Position numbers and translations under genes: made by a program. From the NCBI GenBank assembly GCA_048569615.1, contig JBLIRK010000013.1, forward strand, positions 4,579-68,578: a stretch of 64,000 bases of DNA, read 5' to 3'. Source of the stretch: JAYEPK01 sp048569615 (GTDB taxonomy: Archaea; Thermoplasmatota; Penumbrarchaeia; Penumbrarchaeales; Penumbrarchaeaceae). Shown one piece after another: positions 8,701-16,531 of the stretch (within the stretch, counting starts at the first letter, position 1; every line of letters begins with the position of its first letter). A model generated the notes under the pieces. The model worked only from the letters and a program-made list of their open reading frames with translations. It was not told where the DNA came from and searched no databases.

Positions 8701-10786
8701 GGACGAGGAGAGCCAGGAGCTCCATGGAACTCCGGATAACAATCATGTGGGTCCTTGGGATGTTTACATCGAGATCTCCGATGGTCTTGGGAACATGGAT
8801 TCCCATGATTTTCAGATTATCGTGGAGAACACACCTCCCGAGATAATAGGCGAGCACGTCCTCACGGCAAAGGAAAACGAAGAATATTCCAATGATTACG
8901 ATTCCACCGACGATGGAGAGGGCGATATAACATGGACGATGATCGGAGCAAACGAGTTCCTTGAGATCGACCCTGACACGGGGACCGTCACCGGCAGACC
9001 TTTGAGCGATCATGCTGGCATATACAATATCAGCATAGTCGTGAACGACGGGCATGATGGTATCGATATATCCGAGTTCACTCTCACTGTGGAGAACGTG
9101 AACATCGCTCCGGTGATATTGAACGCAGATATCAAGACATGGAAACAGGGGGAGCAATACTACAGGGACTATGAGGCCTACGACGAGGACAAGGATACGG
9201 ACTTCACCTGGACCCTTGATACCAACGCTACATTTCTCACCATTGATGATGCCGAGGGAATAATCCAGGGAACCCCTGGACCCTTCGATGTCGGCATTTT
9301 CTACGTGAACGTATCCGTTTATGATTCCGAGGATGCCTTCGATTTTCACCACTTCGATCTGACCATAGAAAATGTGAATGATAAGCCAGTTTGGGTGGAT
9401 GTTCCCGAGGATGTGGGGGTGGTCCATGGAGAAGCGTACACATTCGATGTGAATGCAACCGATCATGATGCCGGGAGCGTCATCGAATACTCGATATGGT
9501 CCGATCCCGAATCCGGTATTGACATCCATCCCACTTCAGGTGTGATCGACTGGATCGCCGACATCTCGATCTTCGATATGGAGCCCTACAGGCTCGAGGT
9601 CGCCGTTAAAGCTTCTGACGGAGAGCTATATTCAACGTACACTTTTAAAATCACGGTCATCCCGACCCTGCCCCCGGTAGTTACATTGCTGAAACCCGAG
9701 AATGGTATCAAAACTCCATCCACCGGCACTGAGCTATCATGGGAAGGAACGGATCCTGAGGGGGACGAGCTAACCTATGATATTTACCTATACAAGACAG
9801 AAGCATTCGTTATGGGGATGAGGGAAGAAGCCCTGCATCTTGATAAGTTTACTGAGACAACGCTCCTTGTAACAGGACTGGAATGCGGGAGCACATACTA
9901 CTGGGCTGCAAGGCCGCATGACGGCTGCTCATATGGCAACTGCGACTCCGGTGTCAGAAGCTTCACCGTGAACAACTGCCCGACCATCAAAGCGATCTAT
10001 GCACAGGAGATCCATGCGGGGAAGGAGTGGAGGTTGAAGGTATCCTGTTCCGACCTGGACCTGGACGACCTTGACAAACTTGTTTATTCACTTGACGATC
10101 CTCCAGAGGGAATGCAGATCGACTCAGCAACCGGACAGATCATATGGAAACCAACATCGTCCCAGAAAGGAGAGCATTCCGTAACGGTCGAGGTCACTGA
10201 CGGCGTTGAGATAGCGACCAGGAGCTTCAGCATCGATGTCCTGGAAGCCGAAGAAGAAGGATTATCCATGTACCTTATCATCGGCGGAGGCGGCTTGCTG
10301 CTTCTAATAATCATCATCCTGCTGCTTCTCCTGCTTCTAAAGAAGAAGAACGGAGAGGTAGAGGAAAAGAAGGAAGAAGAGGTTGACGAGGAAGCCGAGA
10401 AGATCAGGAAGCAGATCGAAGAGCACCATAAGGAGCTTGAGTGGGAGCACGAGCACTACACACACCACGAGGAAAGCGTTTCTACGATCTCAACTACCGC
10501 AGCCGAAGCGCACTTGCACGACCATGACGAGCACGAGCAATTGGATTACGAGATGCTTTACGGTAACGGAGAAGGTCAGGAAGTCCCAGAAGGAGATGAT
10601 GGACCTGAAGCCCCGGATAAGGAAGACCATTTCCTGGACGATATGATAGGGCACATGCCTAAGACATCATCGGACATAGAGACCTACGGCCAGGACCTTA
10701 GATCGGTCGAGAAGGAAATGAAACCTGTTGAGGACCCCTACGATCACTACGGGGAGGATGAGGAGGACATCGAGAAGAAGGTTTAA
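5711..10786 (+). CDS. Giant membrane-anchored SBBP-propeller / Ig-repeat surface protein
   Basis: This 1691-residue protein has, in order, a signal peptide (about 1-25) and a DUF7948-like domain (about 45-285, FFVENKGQWDEE to LVIDPVLE). SBBP propeller repeats follow (about 285-730, recurring STYLGGSG and GGxDxxxM motifs). Then come two beta-sandwich modules, three cadherin/He_PIG-like Ig domains (motifs NTPPEIIG, VNDKP), an FN3-like module, and a membrane helix (about 1519-1545). The C-terminus is a charged tail of about 145 residues rich in Glu and His. The ATG at 5711 is preferred over an upstream TTG at 5684 because GGGGGT lies six bases before it. From about 7909 onward it is paralogous to the gene at 11623. 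It is probably a surface adhesin or receptor anchored by its C-terminus; ligand unknown. Confidence 0.87.
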   Translation: MRDIVVALLMVLVLIAAPIVLSNTNGIGHGWIENIQIENAQMENGIRKVDGRDGFFVENKGQWDEEIRYTADAPFGRIGIGSDCVYYDVVEVLEPEVTAPALEKMSCKELPGDDMPYNIEVKEQVVKYQFIGSNDVIPVGMGQLSHYSNYFIGNDQSKWASNVKHYEEVVYRDIWDDIDLRYYFSEKGPKYDLILHPGSSIEDIRIKVEGECDIMIKERSLQTFSGKDLLISDSDLVSYYMDDPSEEVNSNFIIGKENEFNFDVDDYDKNRILVIDPVLEDPFRCTYVGGSGDDAYLNGMSMTGLDGNIILYIDTDSTDFPTQPGSIQQDHNGGRDILLATFDPTLSSLICSTYLGGSGNELVESMCLDSDGNVIVGGYTYSGDFPIVNGFQSTLLGNYDAYVAILNPQLTSLEASTFVGGTTLDTINGMAINDEDTLYVTGQTNSDDFPVNSTSNQGGIDAFIMSLPLTLEHYKLSRYIGGSSSDVGYKLDFFENGDIILGGRTNSANFPIVGNAYDNTHNGGYDLFLMSMYPSNFTIKVSTYFGGTSVENCFSIEVDPFGFPVILGSTTSSDFPTTQDALNITHIGNADLCLAKLASNLTILEYSTYLGGSGQEAYGYMTLDLLGNPCISARTASTDVPVTPNAINDTALGGNDLIMMQVDIKCSILLYSSYFGTAGDDWNWNIYCDISGYAYITGVTNSQDLPVSYDAWQTTNRGIYDCFILKIPVSDAREPLSIFSLDLYRDEELTEPLIGSVDLGERIFIKVTGEDVDENMTNIATLNMSFEKFGFNISRYPLWETGKNTGEYVGSYKVPIHALYLDTVTIYTHADHSFSKNIFLDYPFRPSSVDSISTYFDEALSIQREKFDFGDAAFIKLTGTDSNPVRKDKAFLEITSDKNTSLKRFMILHENDFNSGEYTGNITMSTSLEYFENITITSLEDPAKTSVFMVHDPQQIRPIHDVVNAKEDEEYRVKYWNFGYNTAEWSTNVDHIPWLSWDEESQELHGTPDNNHVGPWDVYIEISDGLGNMDSHDFQIIVENTPPEIIGEHVLTAKENEEYSNDYDSTDDGEGDITWTMIGANEFLEIDPDTGTVTGRPLSDHAGIYNISIVVNDGHDGIDISEFTLTVENVNIAPVILNADIKTWKQGEQYYRDYEAYDEDKDTDFTWTLDTNATFLTIDDAEGIIQGTPGPFDVGIFYVNVSVYDSEDAFDFHHFDLTIENVNDKPVWVDVPEDVGVVHGEAYTFDVNATDHDAGSVIEYSIWSDPESGIDIHPTSGVIDWIADISIFDMEPYRLEVAVKASDGELYSTYTFKITVIPTLPPVVTLLKPENGIKTPSTGTELSWEGTDPEGDELTYDIYLYKTEAFVMGMREEALHLDKFTETTLLVTGLECGSTYYWAARPHDGCSYGNCDSGVRSFTVNNCPTIKAIYAQEIHAGKEWRLKVSCSDLDLDDLDKLVYSLDDPPEGMQIDSATGQIIWKPTSSQKGEHSVTVEVTDGVEIATRSFSIDVLEAEEEGLSMYLIIGGGGLLLLIIIILLLLLLLKKKNGEVEEKKEEEVDEEAEKIRKQIEEHHKELEWEHEHYTHHEESVSTISTTAAEAHLHDHDEHEQLDYEMLYGNGEGQEVPEGDDGPEAPDKEDHFLDDMIGHMPKTSSDIETYGQDLRSVEKEMKPVEDPYDHYGEDEEDIEKKV
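6562..7900 (+). repeat. SBBP-type beta-propeller repeats within the 5711 gene
   Basis: The encoded protein repeats a unit of about 60 residues built around S(T/R)YxGGS, then a glycine-rich DxxGN turn, then DFP, then GGxDxxL. About seven copies are visible and are diverged at the DNA level. This is the pattern of SBBP beta-propeller blades. Confidence 0.7.
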
Positions 10787-10794
10787 TTATAAAG
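10787..10794 (+). promoter_or_regulatory. Candidate TATA box for the UreH/NicO-like permease gene
   Basis: TTATAAAG immediately follows the stop codon of the surface-protein gene. It predicts transcription from near 10817, about 24 bases before the permease ATG, so the permease may have its own promoter despite the 54-base gap. Confidence 0.4.
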
Positions 10795-10840
10795 GCCGCC
10801 ATCAGTAGCACGAAAATTCAATTCGTAACACGGTGAGCAT

Positions 10841-11491
10841 ATGGCCGACACGCTGCTAATCTTGTCACTGACAGCGGCTTCCCTCGGATTCATACATACG
10901 CTCTTCGGACCGGACCATTATCTTCCGTTCATCATGATGTCAAGGGCCGGTGAGTGGTCCATGAGGAAGACCTCTATTGTTACCATTCTCTGTGGCCTCG
11001 GCCATGTGATGAGCTCCATCTTGATCGGCCTTGCCGGGATCGCCCTTGGAATAGCTGTTTCGAGGTTGGAGATCGTCGAGGGCTTCAGGGGAAACCTCGC
11101 CGCATGGGCCCTCATCGCCTTCGGTCTGGTCTACATGGTGTGGGGTATCAGGAGAGCGATGAAGCACAGAGGCCACCACCACTCCCACCTCCCGAAGGAT
11201 AAGAAAAAACAGATGACAGTCTGGGTTCTGTTCACAATCTTCGTCCTGGGCCCCTGCGAGCCACTCATCCCGCTCCTGATGTATCCTGCTTACGAGAGAT
11301 CGCTCATCGGAGTGATTTTCGTTGCGACCATATTCTCGATCGCAACCATCGGAACCATGCTCTTCATGGTGATCTACATCTCGCTGGGCCTCAAGAGGCT
11401 GAGGTTCGAGAAGCTCGAGCATTGGACACACGCCATAGCTGGAGCCGTGATACTGCTCTCCGGTCTCGGTATCCAGTTCCTCGGCTTGTGA
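10841..11491 (+). CDS. UreH/NicO-like polytopic membrane protein, possible metal permease
   Basis: This 216-residue protein has about six membrane helices. Near the N-terminus it carries H19...D25-H26 (FIHTLFGPDHYLPF), resembling the His/Asp-His signature in helix 1 of UreH/NicO-type nickel-cobalt permeases. It also has a His-rich cytosolic loop (KHRGHHHSH, about 107-117). A GPCEPLIPLL segment opens the second half. The overall layout matches proteins annotated as UreH, TauE/SafE-like or DsbD-like transporters, so metal transport is an inference. GGTGAG precedes the ATG by three to four bases. It lies between two giant surface-protein genes whose cytoplasmic tails are also rich in His and acidic residues. 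No urease or hydrogenase genes are present to assign nickel. Confidence 0.6.
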   Translation: MADTLLILSLTAASLGFIHTLFGPDHYLPFIMMSRAGEWSMRKTSIVTILCGLGHVMSSILIGLAGIALGIAVSRLEIVEGFRGNLAAWALIAFGLVYMVWGIRRAMKHRGHHHSHLPKDKKKQMTVWVLFTIFVLGPCEPLIPLLMYPAYERSLIGVIFVATIFSIATIGTMLFMVIYISLGLKRLRFEKLEHWTHAIAGAVILLSGLGIQFLGL

Positions 11492-11533
11492 GCATGTTAA
11501 GCTTCACAACACTCAATCCAGCAAAATTCTTAA

Positions 11534-11540
11534 TTATAAG
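11534..11540 (+). promoter_or_regulatory. Candidate TATA box for the FG-GAP surface-protein gene
   Basis: TTATAAG within AATTATAAGG lies about 85 bases before the chosen start at 11623. It predicts initiation near 11564 and a leader of about 59 bases that would include the GGGGG ribosome site. Confidence 0.35.
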
Positions 11541-11622
11541 GCTATTGATAATCGCATTGTCCAGAAAAAGAATTGAGCCATGAGCTTAATCCAGATTGGA
11601 CCTGTATCCAAGGGGGATGAAG

Positions 11623-14600
11623 ATGCAGAAGACCGCTGCCATCATGATATCCATGCTTTTCATAGCAACGGCCGTGATCGTGTTAAACGACCAGATCGAG
11701 CTTTCAGCAGGAGATGATGCTCCGACCCGAAATAGTGATGATTGGACCATGGACATGAAAATATCCGATATATGCGATTCAAGCTTCATTGGCGAAGCCT
11801 CCAGCGATGGATGTGGGATACATTTGTCAGGAGCAGGGGACGTCAATGGAGATGGGTATGATGACATTTTGATAGCCTCCAGTACAAATGACGAGGGTGC
11901 TTCTAATGCAGGACAAGTTTACCTGATATTTGGCAATTCGAGCCTGGGGATCGATACAAGTCTATCGGATGCGGATGCTTCTTTTATCGGAGAGAATGCG
12001 GATGATGAAGCGGGTTTAGTATCAGCCGCCGGAGATGTGAACGGAGATGGATACGATGATTTCCTGATCGGCGTCCCATCGAATGACGAAGGCGGAACGG
12101 ATGCAGGTCAAACCTATTTGATATTGGGCAAGGAATCTGGATGGTCGATGGACACGGACCTGTCCAATGCAGACGCATCATTCAGAGGGCAGTCTCCCGA
12201 TGATCGCTCCGGATGTTCGATCGATGGAGCGGGAGATGTGAACGGAGATGGATACGATGACATACTGATCGGAGCCAATCAGAATGATCTGGGAGGAAGT
12301 AATGCGGGAAAATCCTACCTCATTTTCGGCAGGGAATCCGGATGGTCCATGGACACACCATTAATGGGTGCGGATGCATCTTTCATCGGTGAAGCAGCCG
12401 ATGATGATTCCGGGTATTCGGTCTCTGGTGCGGGGGATGTGAACCGAGATGGATACGATGACATACTGATCGGAGCCCGCAATAACGATGAAGGTGGAAG
12501 CAATACGGGACAGACATATCTGATATTCGGCAGATCCGGGGGATTGGGTATCGATATGATCTTGACCGATGCCGACGCTTCATTTCATGGCGAAGGAGAG
12601 GCCTATCGAAGCGGAGCGAGCGTATCAAGTGCTGGAGACGTTAATGGAGACGGGTACGATGACATACTGATCGGGGCAAATCAATTTTCCGGACTAACAG
12701 GAAAGACATACCTCATCTTTGGCAGGGCATCCGGATTGACAATGGATGCAAGCCTTTCGGATGCAAATGCATCCTTCATTGGAGAGAATATCAATGATAA
12801 TTCAGGCATGTGGATAGACGGCGCGGGGGATGTGAACGGAGATGGATACGATGATCTTTTAATAGGAGCTCCTAGCAATTCTGGAGGCGGGACATATAAA
12901 GGTCAAGCATATTTCTATTTCGGTGATCAGACGGGATGGACAATGAATATGGAACTATCGGATGCGGATGCATCCTTCATCGGAGAATTTAATGAAGACC
13001 ACTTAGGGCAGGATGTTTCCAGTGCTGGAGATTTCGATGGAGATGGTTCCAATGACATCCTCTTGGGTGCGCGATGGAACGATGAAGGCGGAGATAAGGC
13101 GGGTCAGGCTTACCTATTGATGGGGACCGGAGGAATCGAACCCACGGAGGTTTATTCCTTCCAAACTTACTTGGAACCTTACGTTAACCCGTCAAGGTTA
13201 TTCGATCTGGGAGAAACGGTTTACCTCAAATTAACAGGAAAGGACGGCGATCCGGATCATAGGGATTCCGCAAGGATCGATATCTTACTAACTGGATTCC
13301 CCTCGAAGATCGGAAGTATCAATCTTCGGGAGACAGGTAATTCCACGGGTGAATATATCGGAGTGTACAGACTTCCTCTAACCTTGGCCTATTTCGATGC
13401 TCTTATATTCGAACCAAGGGCGGATCCTTCCAAGGCAATCAATATCGTTGTTGACTATCCCTTCAGACCAACCTCTGTTTCCCAGGTGAGCATATTCTCC
13501 GACCAGGCTTATTCAACCCCCGCTTCTATGATAGACTTTAACGAGAAGGCATACATCAAGGTTTACGGAACGGATACCAATGCAATTACACAAGACAAGG
13601 CCTTCGTCAATCTGACATCGGACAAGAACGCCTCGTTCAAGGAGATGCTGATACTCGATGAAACCGGGATCAATACTGGCGAATATGTCGGCTCCTTCCC
13701 GGTTCCGGAATGGATGCAGTATTTCGAGAATATAACGGTCAGATCGGTCCGGGACAGTTTCAGGTACAAGAAGTTCATGGTCCATACTCCCGTCCAGATA
13801 CGGCCTCTTCAGGACGTTATAACTGCCATGGAGGATGAAGAGTACAGGGTCCAGTACTCGAACTTTGGTTACAATCCGGTCACATGGACCTTCCAATCCA
13901 ACGCAGAGTGGTTGACCTGGGACAAGGGCAAGCGCCAGATCTACAGCCTCCCGGGCACCCCGAACAACAACCACATAGGTCTATGGAGTGTCTGGCTGAA
14001 TGCCGAGGACAGCGACGGCAATAGGGATTCCCACGTCTTTACGATAGAAGTGATCAATACACCGCCAGAAATCATTGGAACCGATATAACAGAGATACAC
14101 GAGGAAGAATTTTACTACAAGGATTACGACAGTTCGGATGACGGACAGGGGGAGATCACATGGACCTTGATCACAAGTACGGATTGGTTGGAGATCGACA
14201 AGGAAAGCGGAGAGCTCTCTGGCACCCCCTATGAAAGCGATCGAGGAACATGGAACGTATCCGTCGTCGTCAACGACGGGAACGGCGGTTCCAATTCAAC
14301 GGATTTCCAGCTGACCGTATTGAACATCAACAAACCTCCGAGCATAACCACTGACGATATCACAACGGCAAAGCAGAACGAGCGGTACTACAGGAACTAT
14401 GAAGTGTACGACCAGGACCAGGACGATGTTCACACTTGGGAGCTCTACACCGATGCTCTGTTCCTTAGCATTGACAATGACACGGGAGAGCTTGAGGGAA
14501 CTCCCGGACCCTATGAGGTGGGTGCTTACTATGTCAACGTGACGGTGAGGGATTCCGGAGGACTGACCGATTCCCACGTGTTCGAGCTCATGGTCCAGGA

Positions 14601-15966
14601 TGTCAACGACGCTCCCATCTGGGAGGATGTACCTGATGATGAAGTGTTCATCACCCACGGAGAGGTCTTCTATTTCGATTTCAACGCCACCGATCCTGAC
14701 CCGGACGGGGTTGTCGAGTATTCGGTCAGGACGGACCCCGAATCCGACATGGATATCGATCCCGATACCGGTGTTATAGAGTGGACGGCTTCTATTCGGT
14801 GGTTCCAGAAAGCTCCCTACAGGATGAAGGTGACCGCGAAAGCCTCGGACGGGATTTTGTTCAGGAACCACGAGTTCTTCCTTATCATCGAACCAACACA
14901 GTCGCCCACAGTTGGACTCATAAGTCCCAAGGATGAGGAGAAGACTGTGTCAGATGACATTTGGCTTATGTGGGAAGGGGCGGACCCGGAAGGAGAAACG
15001 CTCACATACGACATCTACCTCCACAAGACGGAAGCTTATGTAGAAGGCCTTCGCTCCGAGGCTTCATACAAGAAGAACCATGAATATTCGGACCTTGTGC
15101 TCTCGGACCTGGAGCAGGGAGCCACCTATTACTGGATAGTGATTCCATTTGACGGAGGCACATACGGAAGATGTGCCGGGGGATCCAGAAGCTTCCGGGT
15201 CAATTTCGCTCCGATAATCCGATCGATCTCGCCGCAGGAAGTGAAGGCGGGAGAGGAGCTGAAGGTCAAGATATCCTGCTCCGATCAGGACCCCGAGGAC
15301 GCCGGGATTCTGGAGTTCACCATCCTTACTCCGATAGAAGGTATGACCATCTCAGATACGGGAACATTCAGATGGAAGCCCGAGGACGGCGATGTGGGAG
15401 ACCACATGGTCACAGTTCAGGTGAGCGACGGGATCGAGAACGTCACCGCTTCCTTGCAGATCACCGTTCTGGAAGGAGAGGGAGGTGGTTTCCTTCTCTA
15501 CATCGGGATCGGTGCTGGAGCGGCTGTCCTTATCGGAATAATAATACTCCTGGTCTTCCTCCTGCTGCGAAAGAACAAGAAGGAGGAGAAGGAAGAAGAA
15601 GTGGACGAGGAGTCGGAGGCGATCCGGAGGGAGATGGAGGAGCATCTGAAGGAGAGGGAATGGGAGGATGATCATATGGGACCGAAGCCGAAGGAGGAGC
15701 AGCCACCGATATCGGATGTACCTCTAACAGCAGCCGAAGCACACGCCCATGACCGCGACAAGAAAAAGAAATTGACCTACGAGGACCTCTACGGCTCTCC
15801 CGCTCCATCGATGGATGAGGATGTCTCTGCAGGAGAACTGAAAGAACATCTTCAGGAAGCTGTCTCAGAATTACAGCAGATGGAAGCTCCGACAGAAGAA
15901 GATATTGTCCCTCAGAAAGATCCAGATGTAAATGAAGATCGGGAACCTGATATGGATCCAAAGTGA
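11623..15966 (+). CDS. Giant membrane-anchored FG-GAP-propeller / Ig-repeat surface protein
   Basis: This 1447-residue protein has a signal peptide (about 1-30) and about seven FG-GAP/integrin-alpha-type repeats. Each repeat contains GAGDVNGDGYDDILIGA, whose DVNGDGYDD loop is the calcium-binding signature of such propellers. The remainder matches the protein encoded at 5711 module for module. It has beta-sandwich modules with GEYxGxY and VDYPFRP motifs, He_PIG/cadherin-like Ig domains, an FN3-like module, a membrane helix (about 1290-1315) and a charged tail with the shared TAAEAHxHD motif. GGGGG ends six bases before the ATG at 11623; an ATG at 11617 and a TTG at 11596 lie in frame upstream. 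It is probably a calcium-stabilised surface adhesin. Confidence 0.87.
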   Translation: MQKTAAIMISMLFIATAVIVLNDQIELSAGDDAPTRNSDDWTMDMKISDICDSSFIGEASSDGCGIHLSGAGDVNGDGYDDILIASSTNDEGASNAGQVYLIFGNSSLGIDTSLSDADASFIGENADDEAGLVSAAGDVNGDGYDDFLIGVPSNDEGGTDAGQTYLILGKESGWSMDTDLSNADASFRGQSPDDRSGCSIDGAGDVNGDGYDDILIGANQNDLGGSNAGKSYLIFGRESGWSMDTPLMGADASFIGEAADDDSGYSVSGAGDVNRDGYDDILIGARNNDEGGSNTGQTYLIFGRSGGLGIDMILTDADASFHGEGEAYRSGASVSSAGDVNGDGYDDILIGANQFSGLTGKTYLIFGRASGLTMDASLSDANASFIGENINDNSGMWIDGAGDVNGDGYDDLLIGAPSNSGGGTYKGQAYFYFGDQTGWTMNMELSDADASFIGEFNEDHLGQDVSSAGDFDGDGSNDILLGARWNDEGGDKAGQAYLLMGTGGIEPTEVYSFQTYLEPYVNPSRLFDLGETVYLKLTGKDGDPDHRDSARIDILLTGFPSKIGSINLRETGNSTGEYIGVYRLPLTLAYFDALIFEPRADPSKAINIVVDYPFRPTSVSQVSIFSDQAYSTPASMIDFNEKAYIKVYGTDTNAITQDKAFVNLTSDKNASFKEMLILDETGINTGEYVGSFPVPEWMQYFENITVRSVRDSFRYKKFMVHTPVQIRPLQDVITAMEDEEYRVQYSNFGYNPVTWTFQSNAEWLTWDKGKRQIYSLPGTPNNNHIGLWSVWLNAEDSDGNRDSHVFTIEVINTPPEIIGTDITEIHEEEFYYKDYDSSDDGQGEITWTLITSTDWLEIDKESGELSGTPYESDRGTWNVSVVVNDGNGGSNSTDFQLTVLNINKPPSITTDDITTAKQNERYYRNYEVYDQDQDDVHTWELYTDALFLSIDNDTGELEGTPGPYEVGAYYVNVTVRDSGGLTDSHVFELMVQDVNDAPIWEDVPDDEVFITHGEVFYFDFNATDPDPDGVVEYSVRTDPESDMDIDPDTGVIEWTASIRWFQKAPYRMKVTAKASDGILFRNHEFFLIIEPTQSPTVGLISPKDEEKTVSDDIWLMWEGADPEGETLTYDIYLHKTEAYVEGLRSEASYKKNHEYSDLVLSDLEQGATYYWIVIPFDGGTYGRCAGGSRSFRVNFAPIIRSISPQEVKAGEELKVKISCSDQDPEDAGILEFTILTPIEGMTISDTGTFRWKPEDGDVGDHMVTVQVSDGIENVTASLQITVLEGEGGGFLLYIGIGAGAAVLIGIIILLVFLLLRKNKKEEKEEEVDEESEAIRREMEEHLKEREWEDDHMGPKPKEEQPPISDVPLTAAEAHAHDRDKKKKLTYEDLYGSPAPSMDEDVSAGELKEHLQEAVSELQQMEAPTEEDIVPQKDPDVNEDREPDMDPK
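11775..13130 (+). repeat. FG-GAP tandem repeats within the 11623 gene
   Basis: About seven copies of a unit of about 190 bases (62-65 residues) are present. Each copy contains a near-identical core encoding AGDVNGDGYDD(I/F)LIG, followed by NDEGG, G(Q/K)xYLIFG and DADASFIGE. DNA conservation is high across some copies, for example around 12237-12266 and 12835-12860. This indicates fairly recent duplication or gene conversion. Confidence 0.8.
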
Positions 15967-16008
15967 ATATCTGATATGGGGTGGATGTGATACTTCAATC
16001 CAATAGAG

Positions 16009-16016
16009 TATAAATA
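16009..16016 (+). promoter_or_regulatory. TATA box for hicBA
   Basis: TATAAATA lies with its centre 32 bases before the hicB ATG. Transcription would start about five bases before the start codon, giving a nearly leaderless message. Confidence 0.5.
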
Positions 16017-16044
16017 ACTCTGAGGTCATTAGATATTATAAGGT

Positions 16045-16275
16045 ATGGCAATGCTCACCAAATTCGAGATATACAACGATGGTGAATACTGGTGCGCCAG
16101 AGGTATTCGGGACGATATCTTCACTCAAGGGAAGACAATGGATGAGCTCATCCAGAATCTCCAGGAAGCAGTTGAACTGCACTTTGAGGATGAGATAGAA
16201 AGAGGAGAGGAGATCCGTATAATATCGATATCCGAATTTGAGGTGGGTTCAGTTGCAAAAGCTGCCAGTGGTTAG
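16045..16275 (+). CDS. hicB: HicB-family antitoxin
   Basis: This 76-residue protein has the partial RNase H-like fold typical of HicB. An N-terminal beta hairpin (FEIYNDGEYWCARGI) is followed by a helix beginning GKTMDELIQNLQEAVEL. It is short, with no visible C-terminal DNA-binding domain, so autoregulation may need the toxin complex or another factor. It would neutralise the HicA RNase by direct binding. Its last 23 bases overlap hicA, which supports coupled translation. The antitoxin-first order is the reverse of the commonest hicAB order. The start is the ATG at 16045; a second ATG two codons later is possible. Confidence 0.8.
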   Translation: MAMLTKFEIYNDGEYWCARGIRDDIFTQGKTMDELIQNLQEAVELHFEDEIERGEEIRIISISEFEVGSVAKAASG

Positions 16276-16507
16276 TGGAAAGCAGCTTATCAAGCTTCTA
16301 TCAAACCTAGGGTATTCTGCAGCTAGGCAGAAGGGAAGTCATGTAAGATTGGTCAAATCAACCCCTGTGGGGGATCATAAGATTACAATTCCCCTGCATG
16401 ACGAGATGGCGAAAGGCACATTGAATGACATCCTTTCGAAGGTCTCTCTTTGGAATAGCATACCTAAGGATGAGTTGATCGAAATGTTGAAAAAAATTTC
16501 AAAATAG
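16253..16507 (+). CDS. hicA: HicA-family mRNA interferase toxin
   Basis: This 84-residue protein has the HicA dsRBD-like fold. It opens KLPVVSGKQLIKLL, carries the catalytic-histidine segment QKGSHVRLVK, and continues HKITIPLHDE and KGTLNDILSKV. HicA toxins cleave mRNA and are held inactive by HicB. The start is taken as TTG at 16253, which gives the family N-terminus MQKLPVVSGK and lies seven bases after GAGGTG inside hicB. No in-frame ATG is available. The toxin follows the antitoxin and overlaps it by 23 bases, so antitoxin is made first. A T-rich run at 16513-16518 follows the stop. Confidence 0.85.
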   Translation: MQKLPVVSGKQLIKLLSNLGYSAARQKGSHVRLVKSTPVGDHKITIPLHDEMAKGTLNDILSKVSLWNSIPKDELIEMLKKISK

Positions 16508-16509
16508 TA

Positions 16510-16524
16510 GATATTTTTTAATTA
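16510..16524 (+). terminator. T-rich terminator-like run after hicBA
   Basis: The sequence between the convergent hicA and pycA stops is only 24 bases long and contains ATATTTTTTAATTA. Such a U-rich stretch is a plausible archaeal transcription terminator for hicBA. It may also act for pycA from the other side. Confidence 0.3.
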
Positions 16525-16531
16525 TGGTCCT

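Noticed and set aside
8525..9529. A 334-codon minus-strand open frame
   Set aside because: It is antisense to the Ig region of the 5711 gene, with no signal, domain or ribosome site.
11775..13130. Regularly spaced repeats that might suggest a CRISPR array
   Set aside because: The repeats are in frame, of about 190-base period, and encode FG-GAP blades. There are no short uniform repeats with unique spacers and no cas genes.
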